Assembly: GCF_037414475.1 (NCBI RefSeq)
Contig: NZ_CP147913.1
Location: 8,380,501 to 8,444,500, forward strand
Direction: 5' to 3'
Source: Myxococcus stipitatus
Lineage (GTDB): Bacteria > Myxococcota > Myxococcia > Myxococcales > Myxococcaceae
Length of the DNA: 64,000 bases
Numbering within the stretch: the stretch's first letter is position 1; each line of letters begins with the position of its first letter. The notes under the pieces were generated by a model. It ran no database searches, was not told the origin of the DNA, and was given only the letters and a program-made list of their open reading frames with translations. Both the position numbers and the translations under genes were made by a program. Positions 21,501-28,131 of this stretch are shown here, piece after piece.

Positions 21501-22274
21501 GCCAACTACGCGGCGGCGAATGCGTTCATGGATGTGCTCGCGCAGCACCGCCAGGCGCTCGGGCTTCCGGCCGTGAGCATCAACTGGGGCCCCTGGAGTG
21601 GCGACGGCATGGCGGCCGCGCTCGAGGTGCCGGAGCAGCGGCGATGGTTCGACTGGATTGAACCGTCCCAGGGGCTGGAGCTGCTGGGCCAGGTCATGGA
21701 CTCGGGGCGCCCCCAGGTGGCGGTGCTGCCCGTGGACTGGCGCCGGTATCTCCAACGCCAGGCGGACCTGGGCGCAGTGGGAATCCTGCGGAGCGTGCTC
21801 GACGACGCGCGGGTGACCATGCCCCGGCCGGACATCGTGCCGATGGTGGACCGGCTGAAGGGACAGCAACGCAAACGCCAGCAGGAGACACTTTTCGAGC
21901 ACGTCCACCAGCAGGTCGCACAGGTGCTGGGATGGGATGCCTCGAAGCAGATGCCGGGGAACCAGGGCCTGTTCGATGCGGGGCTCGATTCGCTCCTCGC
22001 TGTCGAACTGCGCAATCGGCTCCAGCGGAGTCTGGGCGTCGAGCAGCCCTTGTCGGCAACCCTGGTGTTCGAACACCCGAACATCGACTCCCTGACAGCT
22101 CACCTGGCGACGGAGGTCTTCGCGCTAGGTCCTTGGGTGGCTACCGAGCAACCCGCCCTCTCCGCTCAGGAGGGCGCGGGATTGGCGCAGCTCGAGCAAC
22201 TCCCTCATGAAGAGCTGGGGTCGAGGCTCGACCAGAAGCTCGCGGCACTCGAGAAGTGGATGGGTGGGGAGTAG
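12564..22274 (+). CDS. melD: Hybrid NRPS/PKS: docking-Cy-A(Cys, Ox inside)-PCP-KS-AT-DH-KR-ACP
   Basis: 3236 residues, ATGA overlap with melC. TubC-type docking (1-55); Cy (D209/D214); A domain (TSGSTGRPKG near 683, Cys-type pocket) interrupted after its A8 motif by an oxidase domain (about 1003-1234) before A10 (N1286, K1288); PCP (S1345); KS (C1592 in QTACSTS); AT (S2037 in GHSLGE, HAFH at 2133-2136, so malonyl-CoA); DH (H2335 in HxxxGxxxxP, D2506); KR (Rossmann near 2835, VVDDAT, Y2982); ACP (S3143). It should form the second thiazole, then add C2 and reduce and dehydrate it to an alkene; the VDD motif marks a B-type KR, in keeping with an E double bond. There is no ER. The AT segment is foreign in base composition and nearly identical to that of melF (separate entry). 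Confidence 0.94.
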   Translation: MSASKLIAELHQKGIEVWAEGDALRFRAPPGHLTDALRAALREQKSQLLEHLRSSPRATDEVRAAVVAPPEDARFSPFPLTDLQNAYWVGRQDAFDAGGVSAHGYLEVAFDVLDPERLERVFQRLIEHHDMLRMVVLPTGEQVVLASVPPFRIPVHDLTQASQGEVDRCLQATRDELSHQVLPADRFPLFDVRATRLPGGTVHLHVSFDLLMADAFSVQLLIEQCTLLYQDLDAPLPRLKHTFREYFSELARRRREQGASAYQRSLEYWRNRLATLPGPPELPLSADADVKGPRRFVRRKAELEPAAWSALRRNASAAGVTASMALGAAFAEVLRAHSRSSRLTLNLTLFNRLPLIEDVEQIVGDFTSGILLEVDGTRVESFAQRALRLQGQFFEDLEHSTVSSVQVMREANRLGRLDTSTGMPYVFTSLLSETGRALRLGPGVRIVEVISQTPQVWLDHQVFELNDSLYFSWDAVEALFPPGLLDTLFAAYVRLIRRLSEDPSAWDAPARQALPPEQLARRESYNATQGAVSSARMESLFLRRAAEHPEAPAVIAGDTVLRYGELEDRSARVASWLQSRGVGPDVLVSIVAEKGLEQVVAAMAILRAGAAYLPLDPALPTERLHELLRDSGTRWVLTQSHLEESLRWPESIGRLAVDQAMTLPSPEGGLPSREGNGLAYVIYTSGSTGRPKGVMIDHRGAVNTLLDMNERFGVGPDDRVFALSSLSFDLSVYDVFGTLAAGAAIVMPAPGTQRDPGHWLTLLEQERVSVWNSVPALMEMLIEFIEGEGRRLPDSLRLVWMSGDWIPLTLPGRLHARGRNLELVSLGGATEASIWSILHPIRDVDPTWRSVPYGAPMVNQRFHVFDEALEPCPEWVTGQLYIGGVGLALGYYGDAERTASRFITHPRTGERLYATGDLGRFRPEGFIEFLGREDFQVKVQGHRIELGEIEAALSTHPAVRGAVVNAVGKPGGARRLVAYVVPDAIPTNVLAQEPVEARLAEAHEPEPRLGVISDPIERLEFKLKSPGLRDDVGHRDAVSLPRPVLDAEALRRITARKSHRSFRSGQVRFEQLGELLSCLMQVPLEDSLLPKYQYASAGGLYPVQVYLHVKPEGVTGLAGGTYYYHPKHHQLVSLSPGAAMSRSQHAPGNRAVFDGAAFSLFLVGQLNAIQPLYGEMARDFCLLEAGYIAQLLMGSAAGGALGLCPVGGLDFEPLRQQFALGEQQVLLHSFLGGEVSTVAPEVRPDVKAVPGALLPEELRRHLIAKLPDYMVPSTFVLMDALPLTSNGKVDRDALRPPVDAPATAMPKARAPRTEMERSLAAILQEVLKLEDVDVHRNFFDLGGTSVQVVQIHRKMRERLKVDLPIAQMFRFTTVSALAEYVSTRGTGTSGMAPRVEVRREAPQPNKVRVPEARPDAGLESAIAIVGMSGRFPGARNLDEFWRNLREGVESVTFFTEAELRGSVLEPSQLDQPGYVPAGAILDDVELFDAEHFGFMPKQARLTDPQHRIFMECVWEAIEDAGYDPKRLDKRVGVYAGSILSNYLLYHLGQTVGREGIVRDLQTLIGNDKDYLATHVSYRLGLKGPSVSVQTACSTSLVAVHLASQALRNGECDMALAGGVAVRLPQRSGYLYEQGAILSPDGHCRAFDAEAQGTLFGSGAGVVVLKRLKDALAEGDCVRAVIRGSAVNNDGAMKAGYTAPSQEGQAAVISAALSAAGVSPSSIGYVEAHGTGTPLGDQIELSALQQAFGVESVDAGAGTWPIGSVKTNVGHLEVAAGIAGLIKTVLSLQHRALPPSLNFERPQADFVRSPFTVNTRLTEWRRTATPRRAGVSSFGIGGTNAHVVLEEAPEVGRREEKEEGRARVLALSARSEKALRELAGRYARGAEGEVGDVCFTANEGRGRYVERVAVVGRTLEEMKEELRRYEREGVVEKGAVGKAKKVGGEEVVMLFTGQGGQEEGMGRELYETEETFREEMRKCDEVVRREMGESLVEVLYGGKGKLLEKARMSQAALFAVEYGLAKVWMKWGVKPAAVMGHSLGEYVAACVAGVFGVEEGLKLVMERGRLMEGLEGKGRMVAVMCGEEEVRREGGGGLIAAVNGPEEVVLSGREEEVEEVVERLRGKGKESRRLKTTHAFHSELMEPMREELERVAGEVRMERGEVEWVSNVSGREVKGDEARSGRYWGRHLREPVRWWEGLKGLYEKGYRVFVEVGPKATLTGIGKRYLGGGEWVGSLKPGRSDREELLGSAARLYVKGVEVKWGEMEGGKERRRVPLPTYPFQRERFWLERPREDRHPGASLSTGPGLLGRRIQSPALKQTVFESSISAGAWTFLSDHRVHGVSVLPSTVLMEMARATALRLLGAGAHAVEDLSIHEALVLHGETARTVQLIVPAEGGDSLPFQVFSADAAATEAEWKLHASGRLQRAARDSTAPEPRALETWLSRCPKEVPVAALYEHFQSRGIQYGPSLRGVERIFLGTGEALGWIQLPADLASDGLGGALHPVLLDACLQVCGALFLDGGAGLSEGTLYLPVSMRQLRVWREPGTSCWSHVSITQETSAAGVTLVGTVRLLDSLGAVCAELEGLRFQQVGSSALQRLLGKGRDWTYEVSWEPRPLAVPVERTDRPESWVVFSDAGGVGTELARLLEARGSRCVWARPGAAYSSHEGRSFTLDPSRVEDFARLFQEVSRDGAPPCRGVVFLWGLDAGQESAVCQGALHLSQVLVGWGMAVPPRLWMVTRGVQRTKHEAFVPAVAHAELWGLGRTLALEQPATWGALIDLDAAAHERDSARVMAELHQPPEGEQVAYRDGRRFVARLTRCPVAASVRPPAARVRRDASYLITGGLGALGLLVARWLVGQGARHLVLMGRSPQGETSREWVRSLENEGARIDCVQGDVSRPEDVSRVVAAISRSGHPLRGVVHAAGVVDDATLPSLDWKRFERVLAPKQQGSWNLHQQTKSLPLDFFVLFSSSSSVLGAAGQANYAAANAFMDVLAQHRQALGLPAVSINWGPWSGDGMAAALEVPEQRRWFDWIEPSQGLELLGQVMDSGRPQVAVLPVDWRRYLQRQADLGAVGILRSVLDDARVTMPRPDIVPMVDRLKGQQRKRQQETLFEHVHQQVAQVLGWDASKQMPGNQGLFDAGLDSLLAVELRNRLQRSLGVEQPLSATLVFEHPNIDSLTAHLATEVFALGPWVATEQPALSAQEGAGLAQLEQLPHEELGSRLDQKLAALEKWMGGE
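18102..19418 (+). repeat. AT cassette, copy 1 (in melD)
   Basis: This 1317-base stretch recurs at 29513-30829 without any insertion or deletion and with only about 15 base and 4 residue differences that I can count. It runs from just after the KS C-terminal motif (EEAPEV) to the RERFW end of the AT, the natural exchange points of an AT domain. Its plus strand is extremely purine-rich: nearly every codon ends in G, arginine is AGG/AGA, glycine GGG/GGA, and CGC is absent. DNA on both sides uses the C/G-ending codons of the rest of the operon. Confidence 0.97.
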
Positions 22275-22338
22275 CGCCCGTCACGGCGCGACCCCCTCCC
22301 GATACCCCCGCGTCGACGTCCAGGAAAGAGGCACGACG

Positions 22339-25300
22339 ATGAGCACCCTCGTGGAATCGCACGACCACAGTGCGCGCCTGGCGCGCGCCTTGGTGGCGTT
22401 GGAGAAGATGCAGGCACGGCTGGAGGCGAGCGAACGCGAGAAGCGTGAGCCCATCGCCATCATCGGAATGGCGTGCCGCATGCCGGGAGGCGCGCACAGC
22501 CCGGAGGCGCTCTGGGCGCTGCTGCGCGACGGCCGCGATGCCATCGTCGAGGTTCCTCCGGACCGCTGGCCCATCGACGACTACTTCGACCCGGACCCCG
22601 GCGCGGAAGGGAAGATGTATACGCGCTGGGGTGGCTTCCTGAAGGGAGTCCGCCTCGATGAGCTCGACGCCCGCTTCTTCGGCATCGCACCGAGGGAAGC
22701 GGCGAGCATGGACCCTCAGCAGCGGTTGATGCTGGAGGTGACGTGGGAGGCGCTCGCCAACGCGGGGCAGGCGCAGGAGCGCATCGCGAACAGCCTCACG
22801 GGCGTCTTCGTGGGCGTGATGCTCAATGACTACTCCCTGCTCCAGGCGCGAGAGGGAGACCCCGCCGCGTTGGATGCCTATCTGGCCTTTGGCAGTGAGC
22901 CCAGCTTCATGGCGGGAAGGCTCTCCTTCATCCTGGGCGCTCGAGGGCCGAGCATGGCGGTGAACACCGCGTGCTCCTCGTCGCTCGTGACGGTGCAGAT
23001 GGCGTGTCAGAGCCTGCGCGCCCGAGAGAGCAACATGGCCATCGCGGGCGGCGTGAGCGTGATTCTGGCGCCGGATGGGCACATCGTTTCATCCCGCCTC
23101 CGCTCCCAGTCTCCCACCGGGCGCTGCAGGACGTTCGACACCGCCGCGGATGGCTACGTGCGCGGCGAGGGATGCGGCGTCGTGGTGCTCAAGAGGCTCT
23201 CCGATGCCCTGGCCGACGGGGACCCCGTCCTGGCCATCATCCGAGGCGGCGCGGTCAATCACGACGGCCCCAGCGGGGGCCTCACCGTCCCGAGCGGTCC
23301 GGCGCAGGAAGAGGTGATTCGCAGGGCGCTGGCCAGCGCGGGCGTCGAGCCGGCGCAGGTGAGCTACATCGAGGCCCACGGCACGGGGACTCCCCTCGGA
23401 GACCCGATAGAAGTCCGCGCGCTCCAGAAGGTCTTCGCTCCAGGGCGCGAGCGCTCGCGCCCGCTCCACCTCGGCTCCATCAAGACCAACCTTGGACACC
23501 TGGAGGCCGCCGCGGGCATCGCGGGGTTGATGAAGGTGGTGCTGATGCTTCAGCACCGGGAGCTTCCGCCCCATCTCCACCTGCGTGAGCCCACCCGGGC
23601 CATCTCCTGGGACGTGCTGCCCCTGGCCATTCCCACCCAGGTACAGCCATGGGAGGTGGCCTCGGGAAGGCGGATGGCGGGTGTCAGCTCCTTCGGGCTG
23701 AGCGGCATCAACGCCCACCTCGTCATCGAGGAGGCGCCAGAGCGCGAGCGCCGCGCCCCCTCGCCGGAACGCCCCGTGTGTCTGCTGCCCCTGTCGGCGC
23801 GCGACGAGAATGCGCTCCGCGCGCTCGCGGGGACCTATCAGTCCTGGCTGACGAATGAAGCGGTCTGTGTGGAAGACGCCTGCTACACGGCGAGCGCGCG
23901 GCGGGGCCATTACGAGGAGCGCTTGACGGTGGTGGGGCGCACGCGCGAGGAGCTCGCGGACCACCTGGGCGCGTTCCTCAAGCAGGAGCCTCGCCCGGCG
24001 ATAGCGCGGCGTCAGGCGTCGCCTCACAGGCCCAAGGTGGTGTTTGTCTTCTCGGGTCAGGGTTCTCAGTGGCCGGGCATGGCGCGGGAGTTGATGCGGA
24101 GCTCCCCCGTGTTCCGCTCCACGCTGGAGGCCTGTGATGAGGTGATGCGGGCGCACCTCGAGGGCTCGCTCGTCTCCGTTCTCTCGGGGGAAGCAGACGG
24201 GGCGCTGCTGGAGGACATCGGCTTCATCCAGCCGGTGCTGTTCGCCATCTCGGTGGCGCTCGCGGCGCAGTGGCGCGCATGGGGCATCGAGCCCGACGCG
24301 GTGGTGGGGCACAGCATGGGCGAGGTGGCCGCGGCCCATGTCGCGGGCGTGTTGAGCCTGGAGGACGCGGCGCGGGTCATCTGCCGGCGCAGCGCGCTGC
24401 TGCGGCGGGTCCGTGGCAGTGGAGGCATGGCGCTCGTGGAGGTCCCCATGGAGCAGGCAAGGGCGGCCCTCATCGGCTTCGAGGACCGCCTCTCCATCGC
24501 CGCGAGCAATGGCCCGACGACCACGGTCCTGGCGGGAGACCCGGAGGCGCTGAAGCAGGTCATGGAGCGCTTCCAGAAGCGCAACGTCTTCTGCCGCGCC
24601 ATCAAGGTCGATGTCGCCTCGCACTCGCCACAAGTGGAGCCCTTGCTCCCCGCGCTGGCGGATGTCCTCGCGGGGCTGTCGCCGCGAGCCGCCCAGCTCC
24701 CGGTGTACTCCACCGTGACGGGCGCGCTCACGGATGGGACGGACTGGGATGCGGCCTACTGGCAGCGCAACCTCCGAGAGCCGGTGTTGTTCGCTCCCGT
24801 CATCCAGCAGCTCCTGAAGAACTCCATGGGAGTCTTCCTCGAGCTCAGCCCTCACCCCATCCTGGCGCAGAGCCTCGAGCGCCTTCAGCGCGACGCTGGA
24901 GGAGCGGGACTCGTGTTGCCGTCATTGCGGCGGGACGAGGGCGAGCTGGAGGTCCTGCTCCAGTCGCTGGGCGCGTTGCACACGGCGGGACATCCCGTTG
25001 ATTGGCGCGCGCTCTTTCCTCGCGCGGTGGAGTGTGTGTCCCTGCCCGCCTATCCCTGGCAGCGCTCCCGGTACTGGCGGGAGCCGACGGGCGGCGGACC
25101 TCGCTTCTCGCGTCCTGCGCCGCCTCGTCCCGCCCATGACGAGCTGGCCATGGAGCAGGCCCCGCACGGGGATGGAACACCTTCTCGCTTCTACGATGAC
25201 TCCGCGGAAGCGGCGCGGGTGCTCGCGCTCGACGAGGTCTACTTGACCTTTGGCATCCAGCGGAAGCGCGTGCCCGGTTTCTCCTGGCTCAAGAGTGTCT

Positions 25301-28131
25301 ATGGGCTCGCGGAGCAGCCGGAGCACACGCAGCTGCTGCTCGAGGGCCAACGGGGACTGCGGTCGGTGCTGTTCCGCGGCGTGCGCTGGGCCTCGGTGAG
25401 CAAGGTGCTCGACTTTGGTTGTGGCTACGCCTCCGACCTCATCGCGCTCGCGAGGCGGCATCCGCACCTGAAGCTGGATGGCTACACCATCTCCGCGGAG
25501 CAGGCGTCCATCGACACGGAGCGGGTCCAGGCCCGAGGGCTGCGGGAGCGGGTCCGCGTCTTCGCACGTGACAGCGCGAAGGTCGCCTTTCCAGACCGCT
25601 ATGACGTGGCCTTTGGCTTCGAGGTCGCCACTCATATCGCCGACAAGGCTGCGCTGTTCTCGAATCTCTCCCGCGCGCTCCACAACGGCGGGTTCCTGCT
25701 GCTGGCGGATTTCATCTCCAACGGGGCGTCGGCCATCAATGTCGAGGAGACGGCCTCGTACAACGTCAACGCGGAGGAATGGGCGGAGCTCCTGGCGCGC
25801 CACCACTTCCGCCTGGTGGAGAGCGTCGACATCAGCCGTGAGGCCGCGAACTTCCTCGACGACCCGGGGTTCGACTCACACCTGGAGCTCGTGGCCCGGC
25901 GCTTCGAGCTGAGCGAGCTGGTGAAGCGCAACTTCGACGCCATGCGCAACTTCGGCAAGGCGCTCGAGAAGGGGCTGATGAGTTATGCCCTGCTGGTCGC
26001 GCAGAAGGACACCTACGCGGGGGGGCCATACCTGGCGCGGGTGAACCGCGCGAAGCTCGCGGCGCTGACGTCCCTGACCGCCTTCGAGGATGGGGGGGCC
26101 TGGGCGGCGCCGCCGGAAGACACGGAGGCTCTCGCCGCGCGCGAGTGGCTGTATGAGCTGACCTGGCCCGAGAAGGCCCGGCGCGACGTGGCGACGCGGG
26201 AGGCGAAAGGCGGCGGCTGGCTGCTGCTCTGCGACCGCCAGGGCGTCGGCGAGGCGCTGGCCACGCGGCTGCGTGCACGAGGGGAGCGCTGCCTGCTGCT
26301 TCACGCCGGGGCGGCTCCCGAAGCAAGGCGCCCAGGTCACGGATACGTGCGGCCGGACGACCCTTCGGACTGGCAGCGAGTGCTTGGCGAGTTGGCCGCG
26401 GAGAGCGGCGGCCCCTTCCGTGGTGTGGTGCACCTGTGGAACCTGGACCTGGCGGATGACACCGGGCCCGAGGTGTCGAAGGTGCGCGACGCGCTGCTGC
26501 TCGGCTGTGGGAGCGTGCTCACGCTCACGCAACGGTTGGGCGAGAGCACGCGGGTGTGGCTGGTGACAAGGGGTGCGCAGCCCGTGGCGGAGGCTGACGC
26601 GGTGTCCGTCGCGCAGTCTCCCCTCTGGGGCGCGGGCCGGGTCCTCGCGCTGGAGCATCCTGAGCGGTGGGGTGGGTTGGTGGACCTCTCGCCCACGGGG
26701 GATGACGCGGAACTCGAGGCGCTGTGTGATGAGCTGTGCGCGTCGGATGGCGAGGACCAGCTCGCGTTTCGTGGGCGCAAGCGTCACGTGGCTCGGCTGA
26801 TGCGGCGCGAGCCTCCGCCCCAGCGCGAGTCCGTCTGGCGCGGTGACGGGGCGTACCTCGTCACGGGAGGGCTGGGAGGGCTCGGCATGCAAACGGCCCG
26901 GTGGCTCGTCGCGCAAGGCGTCCGCCATCTGGTCCTGGCCGGGCGGACCGAACTGCCCGAGCCGGGAGCCTGGGCCTCGCTCCCGAGTGACAGTCCCCAT
27001 GCCGCCCAGGTCCTCGCGATTCGAGGGCTGCAAGCACAAGGCGCCTCGGTTCAATACCTGCGGTGCGACCTGGGAGAGCCAGCCCAGGTCCGAGCGCTCG
27101 TGGACGCGTGCCGGCGAGGCGCGGTGCCTCTCGTGGGCGTGCTCCACGCCGCGGGAACCTCCACGCATCGCGCGTGGTTGGAGACCGACCCGGAGGTCCT
27201 CACCTCCTTGTTCCAATCCAAGGCGCTGGGCGCGTGGCTGTTGCACGAGCTGACCCAGGACCTGCCGCTGCACTGCTTCGTGCTGTTCTCTTCCGCGGCG
27301 TCCGTGTGGGGCTCACAGGGCATGGCCGCGTATGCCGCGGCGAACCACTTCCTGGATGCGCTGGCCCACCATCGAAAGGCGCGAGGACTCCCCGCGACGA
27401 GTGTGAACTGGGGCCGGTGGAGTGAAGGGGGCATGGCGGGCTCGGAGGAGGCTCGGCGCTTCTTCTCGCAGGTGGGGTTGGACGTGGTGCCCACCTCCGA
27501 CGCGCTCACGCTGTTGGGGCGACTGGTTGGCGCGGGCGTGACCCAGAGGACGGTGGCCGCGGTGGACTGGGCTCGCTTCAAGCCGCTCCAGGAGGCTCGG
27601 CGCAGGCGCCCCTTGCTCGAACATCTCTCGGCGGGGCCGGCCATGGCTCACGCGAGCAGCGCGGCGAGCGCGGACCGCCCCGAAGTCTTGGTGTGGTTGG
27701 AGGAAGCCCCGTCAGGCCGCCGCCACGCGGTGCTCCAGGACTACGTCCGGCGCGAGGCGGCGCGAGTCTTGGGCGCGGAGCCTTCCACGCTCGAGCCTCG
27801 TCAGGGCTTCTTCCAGATGGGCATGAACTCGCTGATGTCCGTCGAGCTCAAGAACCAGCTCGAGCGCAACCTGCGACACAAGCTCCCGTCCACGCTGGCC
27901 TTCGAGCATCCCTCCGTCGCGGAGCTGACCGACTACTTGTCGAGGGAAGTGCCCTCGCTCGCGGCGCTCATGGCCTCGTTGCCGGAGGCGTCAGCCGGGG
28001 CGCTCCCTGTAGCGGACTCCTTGTTGAAGGACGATTCCATTCTCGAACTGTTGAGCGAGGCGGGGCGGCTGTCAGAGGCCTCGCTGGACTCGCTTGTCCA
28101 ATCTCTGCCGGGTGGGGACACAAATGAGTGA
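22339..28131 (+). CDS. melE: PKS module: KS-AT(methylmalonyl)-OMT-KR-ACP
   Basis: 1930 residues. A charged helical N-terminus (about 1-36, a docking coiled coil) leads into KS (C212 in NTACSSS), AT (S659 in GHSMGE, VASH at 759-762, the methylmalonyl signature), an O-methyltransferase (about 954-1234, SAM loop VLDFGCGYASDL near 1024), KR (structural part about 1280-1490, Y1665; W1657 with no LDD motif, so A-type) and ACP (S1831 in MGMNSLMS). The module adds a methyl-branched unit, reduces the ketone and methylates the hydroxyl, giving the C4-methyl/C5-methoxy part of melithiazol-like products. The ATG at 22339 follows AGGAAAGAGG; 64 bases separate it from melD, the largest gap between the multimodular genes. 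Confidence 0.94.
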   Translation: MSTLVESHDHSARLARALVALEKMQARLEASEREKREPIAIIGMACRMPGGAHSPEALWALLRDGRDAIVEVPPDRWPIDDYFDPDPGAEGKMYTRWGGFLKGVRLDELDARFFGIAPREAASMDPQQRLMLEVTWEALANAGQAQERIANSLTGVFVGVMLNDYSLLQAREGDPAALDAYLAFGSEPSFMAGRLSFILGARGPSMAVNTACSSSLVTVQMACQSLRARESNMAIAGGVSVILAPDGHIVSSRLRSQSPTGRCRTFDTAADGYVRGEGCGVVVLKRLSDALADGDPVLAIIRGGAVNHDGPSGGLTVPSGPAQEEVIRRALASAGVEPAQVSYIEAHGTGTPLGDPIEVRALQKVFAPGRERSRPLHLGSIKTNLGHLEAAAGIAGLMKVVLMLQHRELPPHLHLREPTRAISWDVLPLAIPTQVQPWEVASGRRMAGVSSFGLSGINAHLVIEEAPERERRAPSPERPVCLLPLSARDENALRALAGTYQSWLTNEAVCVEDACYTASARRGHYEERLTVVGRTREELADHLGAFLKQEPRPAIARRQASPHRPKVVFVFSGQGSQWPGMARELMRSSPVFRSTLEACDEVMRAHLEGSLVSVLSGEADGALLEDIGFIQPVLFAISVALAAQWRAWGIEPDAVVGHSMGEVAAAHVAGVLSLEDAARVICRRSALLRRVRGSGGMALVEVPMEQARAALIGFEDRLSIAASNGPTTTVLAGDPEALKQVMERFQKRNVFCRAIKVDVASHSPQVEPLLPALADVLAGLSPRAAQLPVYSTVTGALTDGTDWDAAYWQRNLREPVLFAPVIQQLLKNSMGVFLELSPHPILAQSLERLQRDAGGAGLVLPSLRRDEGELEVLLQSLGALHTAGHPVDWRALFPRAVECVSLPAYPWQRSRYWREPTGGGPRFSRPAPPRPAHDELAMEQAPHGDGTPSRFYDDSAEAARVLALDEVYLTFGIQRKRVPGFSWLKSVYGLAEQPEHTQLLLEGQRGLRSVLFRGVRWASVSKVLDFGCGYASDLIALARRHPHLKLDGYTISAEQASIDTERVQARGLRERVRVFARDSAKVAFPDRYDVAFGFEVATHIADKAALFSNLSRALHNGGFLLLADFISNGASAINVEETASYNVNAEEWAELLARHHFRLVESVDISREAANFLDDPGFDSHLELVARRFELSELVKRNFDAMRNFGKALEKGLMSYALLVAQKDTYAGGPYLARVNRAKLAALTSLTAFEDGGAWAAPPEDTEALAAREWLYELTWPEKARRDVATREAKGGGWLLLCDRQGVGEALATRLRARGERCLLLHAGAAPEARRPGHGYVRPDDPSDWQRVLGELAAESGGPFRGVVHLWNLDLADDTGPEVSKVRDALLLGCGSVLTLTQRLGESTRVWLVTRGAQPVAEADAVSVAQSPLWGAGRVLALEHPERWGGLVDLSPTGDDAELEALCDELCASDGEDQLAFRGRKRHVARLMRREPPPQRESVWRGDGAYLVTGGLGGLGMQTARWLVAQGVRHLVLAGRTELPEPGAWASLPSDSPHAAQVLAIRGLQAQGASVQYLRCDLGEPAQVRALVDACRRGAVPLVGVLHAAGTSTHRAWLETDPEVLTSLFQSKALGAWLLHELTQDLPLHCFVLFSSAASVWGSQGMAAYAAANHFLDALAHHRKARGLPATSVNWGRWSEGGMAGSEEARRFFSQVGLDVVPTSDALTLLGRLVGAGVTQRTVAAVDWARFKPLQEARRRRPLLEHLSAGPAMAHASSAASADRPEVLVWLEEAPSGRRHAVLQDYVRREAARVLGAEPSTLEPRQGFFQMGMNSLMSVELKNQLERNLRHKLPSTLAFEHPSVAELTDYLSREVPSLAALMASLPEASAGALPVADSLLKDDSILELLSEAGRLSEASLDSLVQSLPGGDTNE

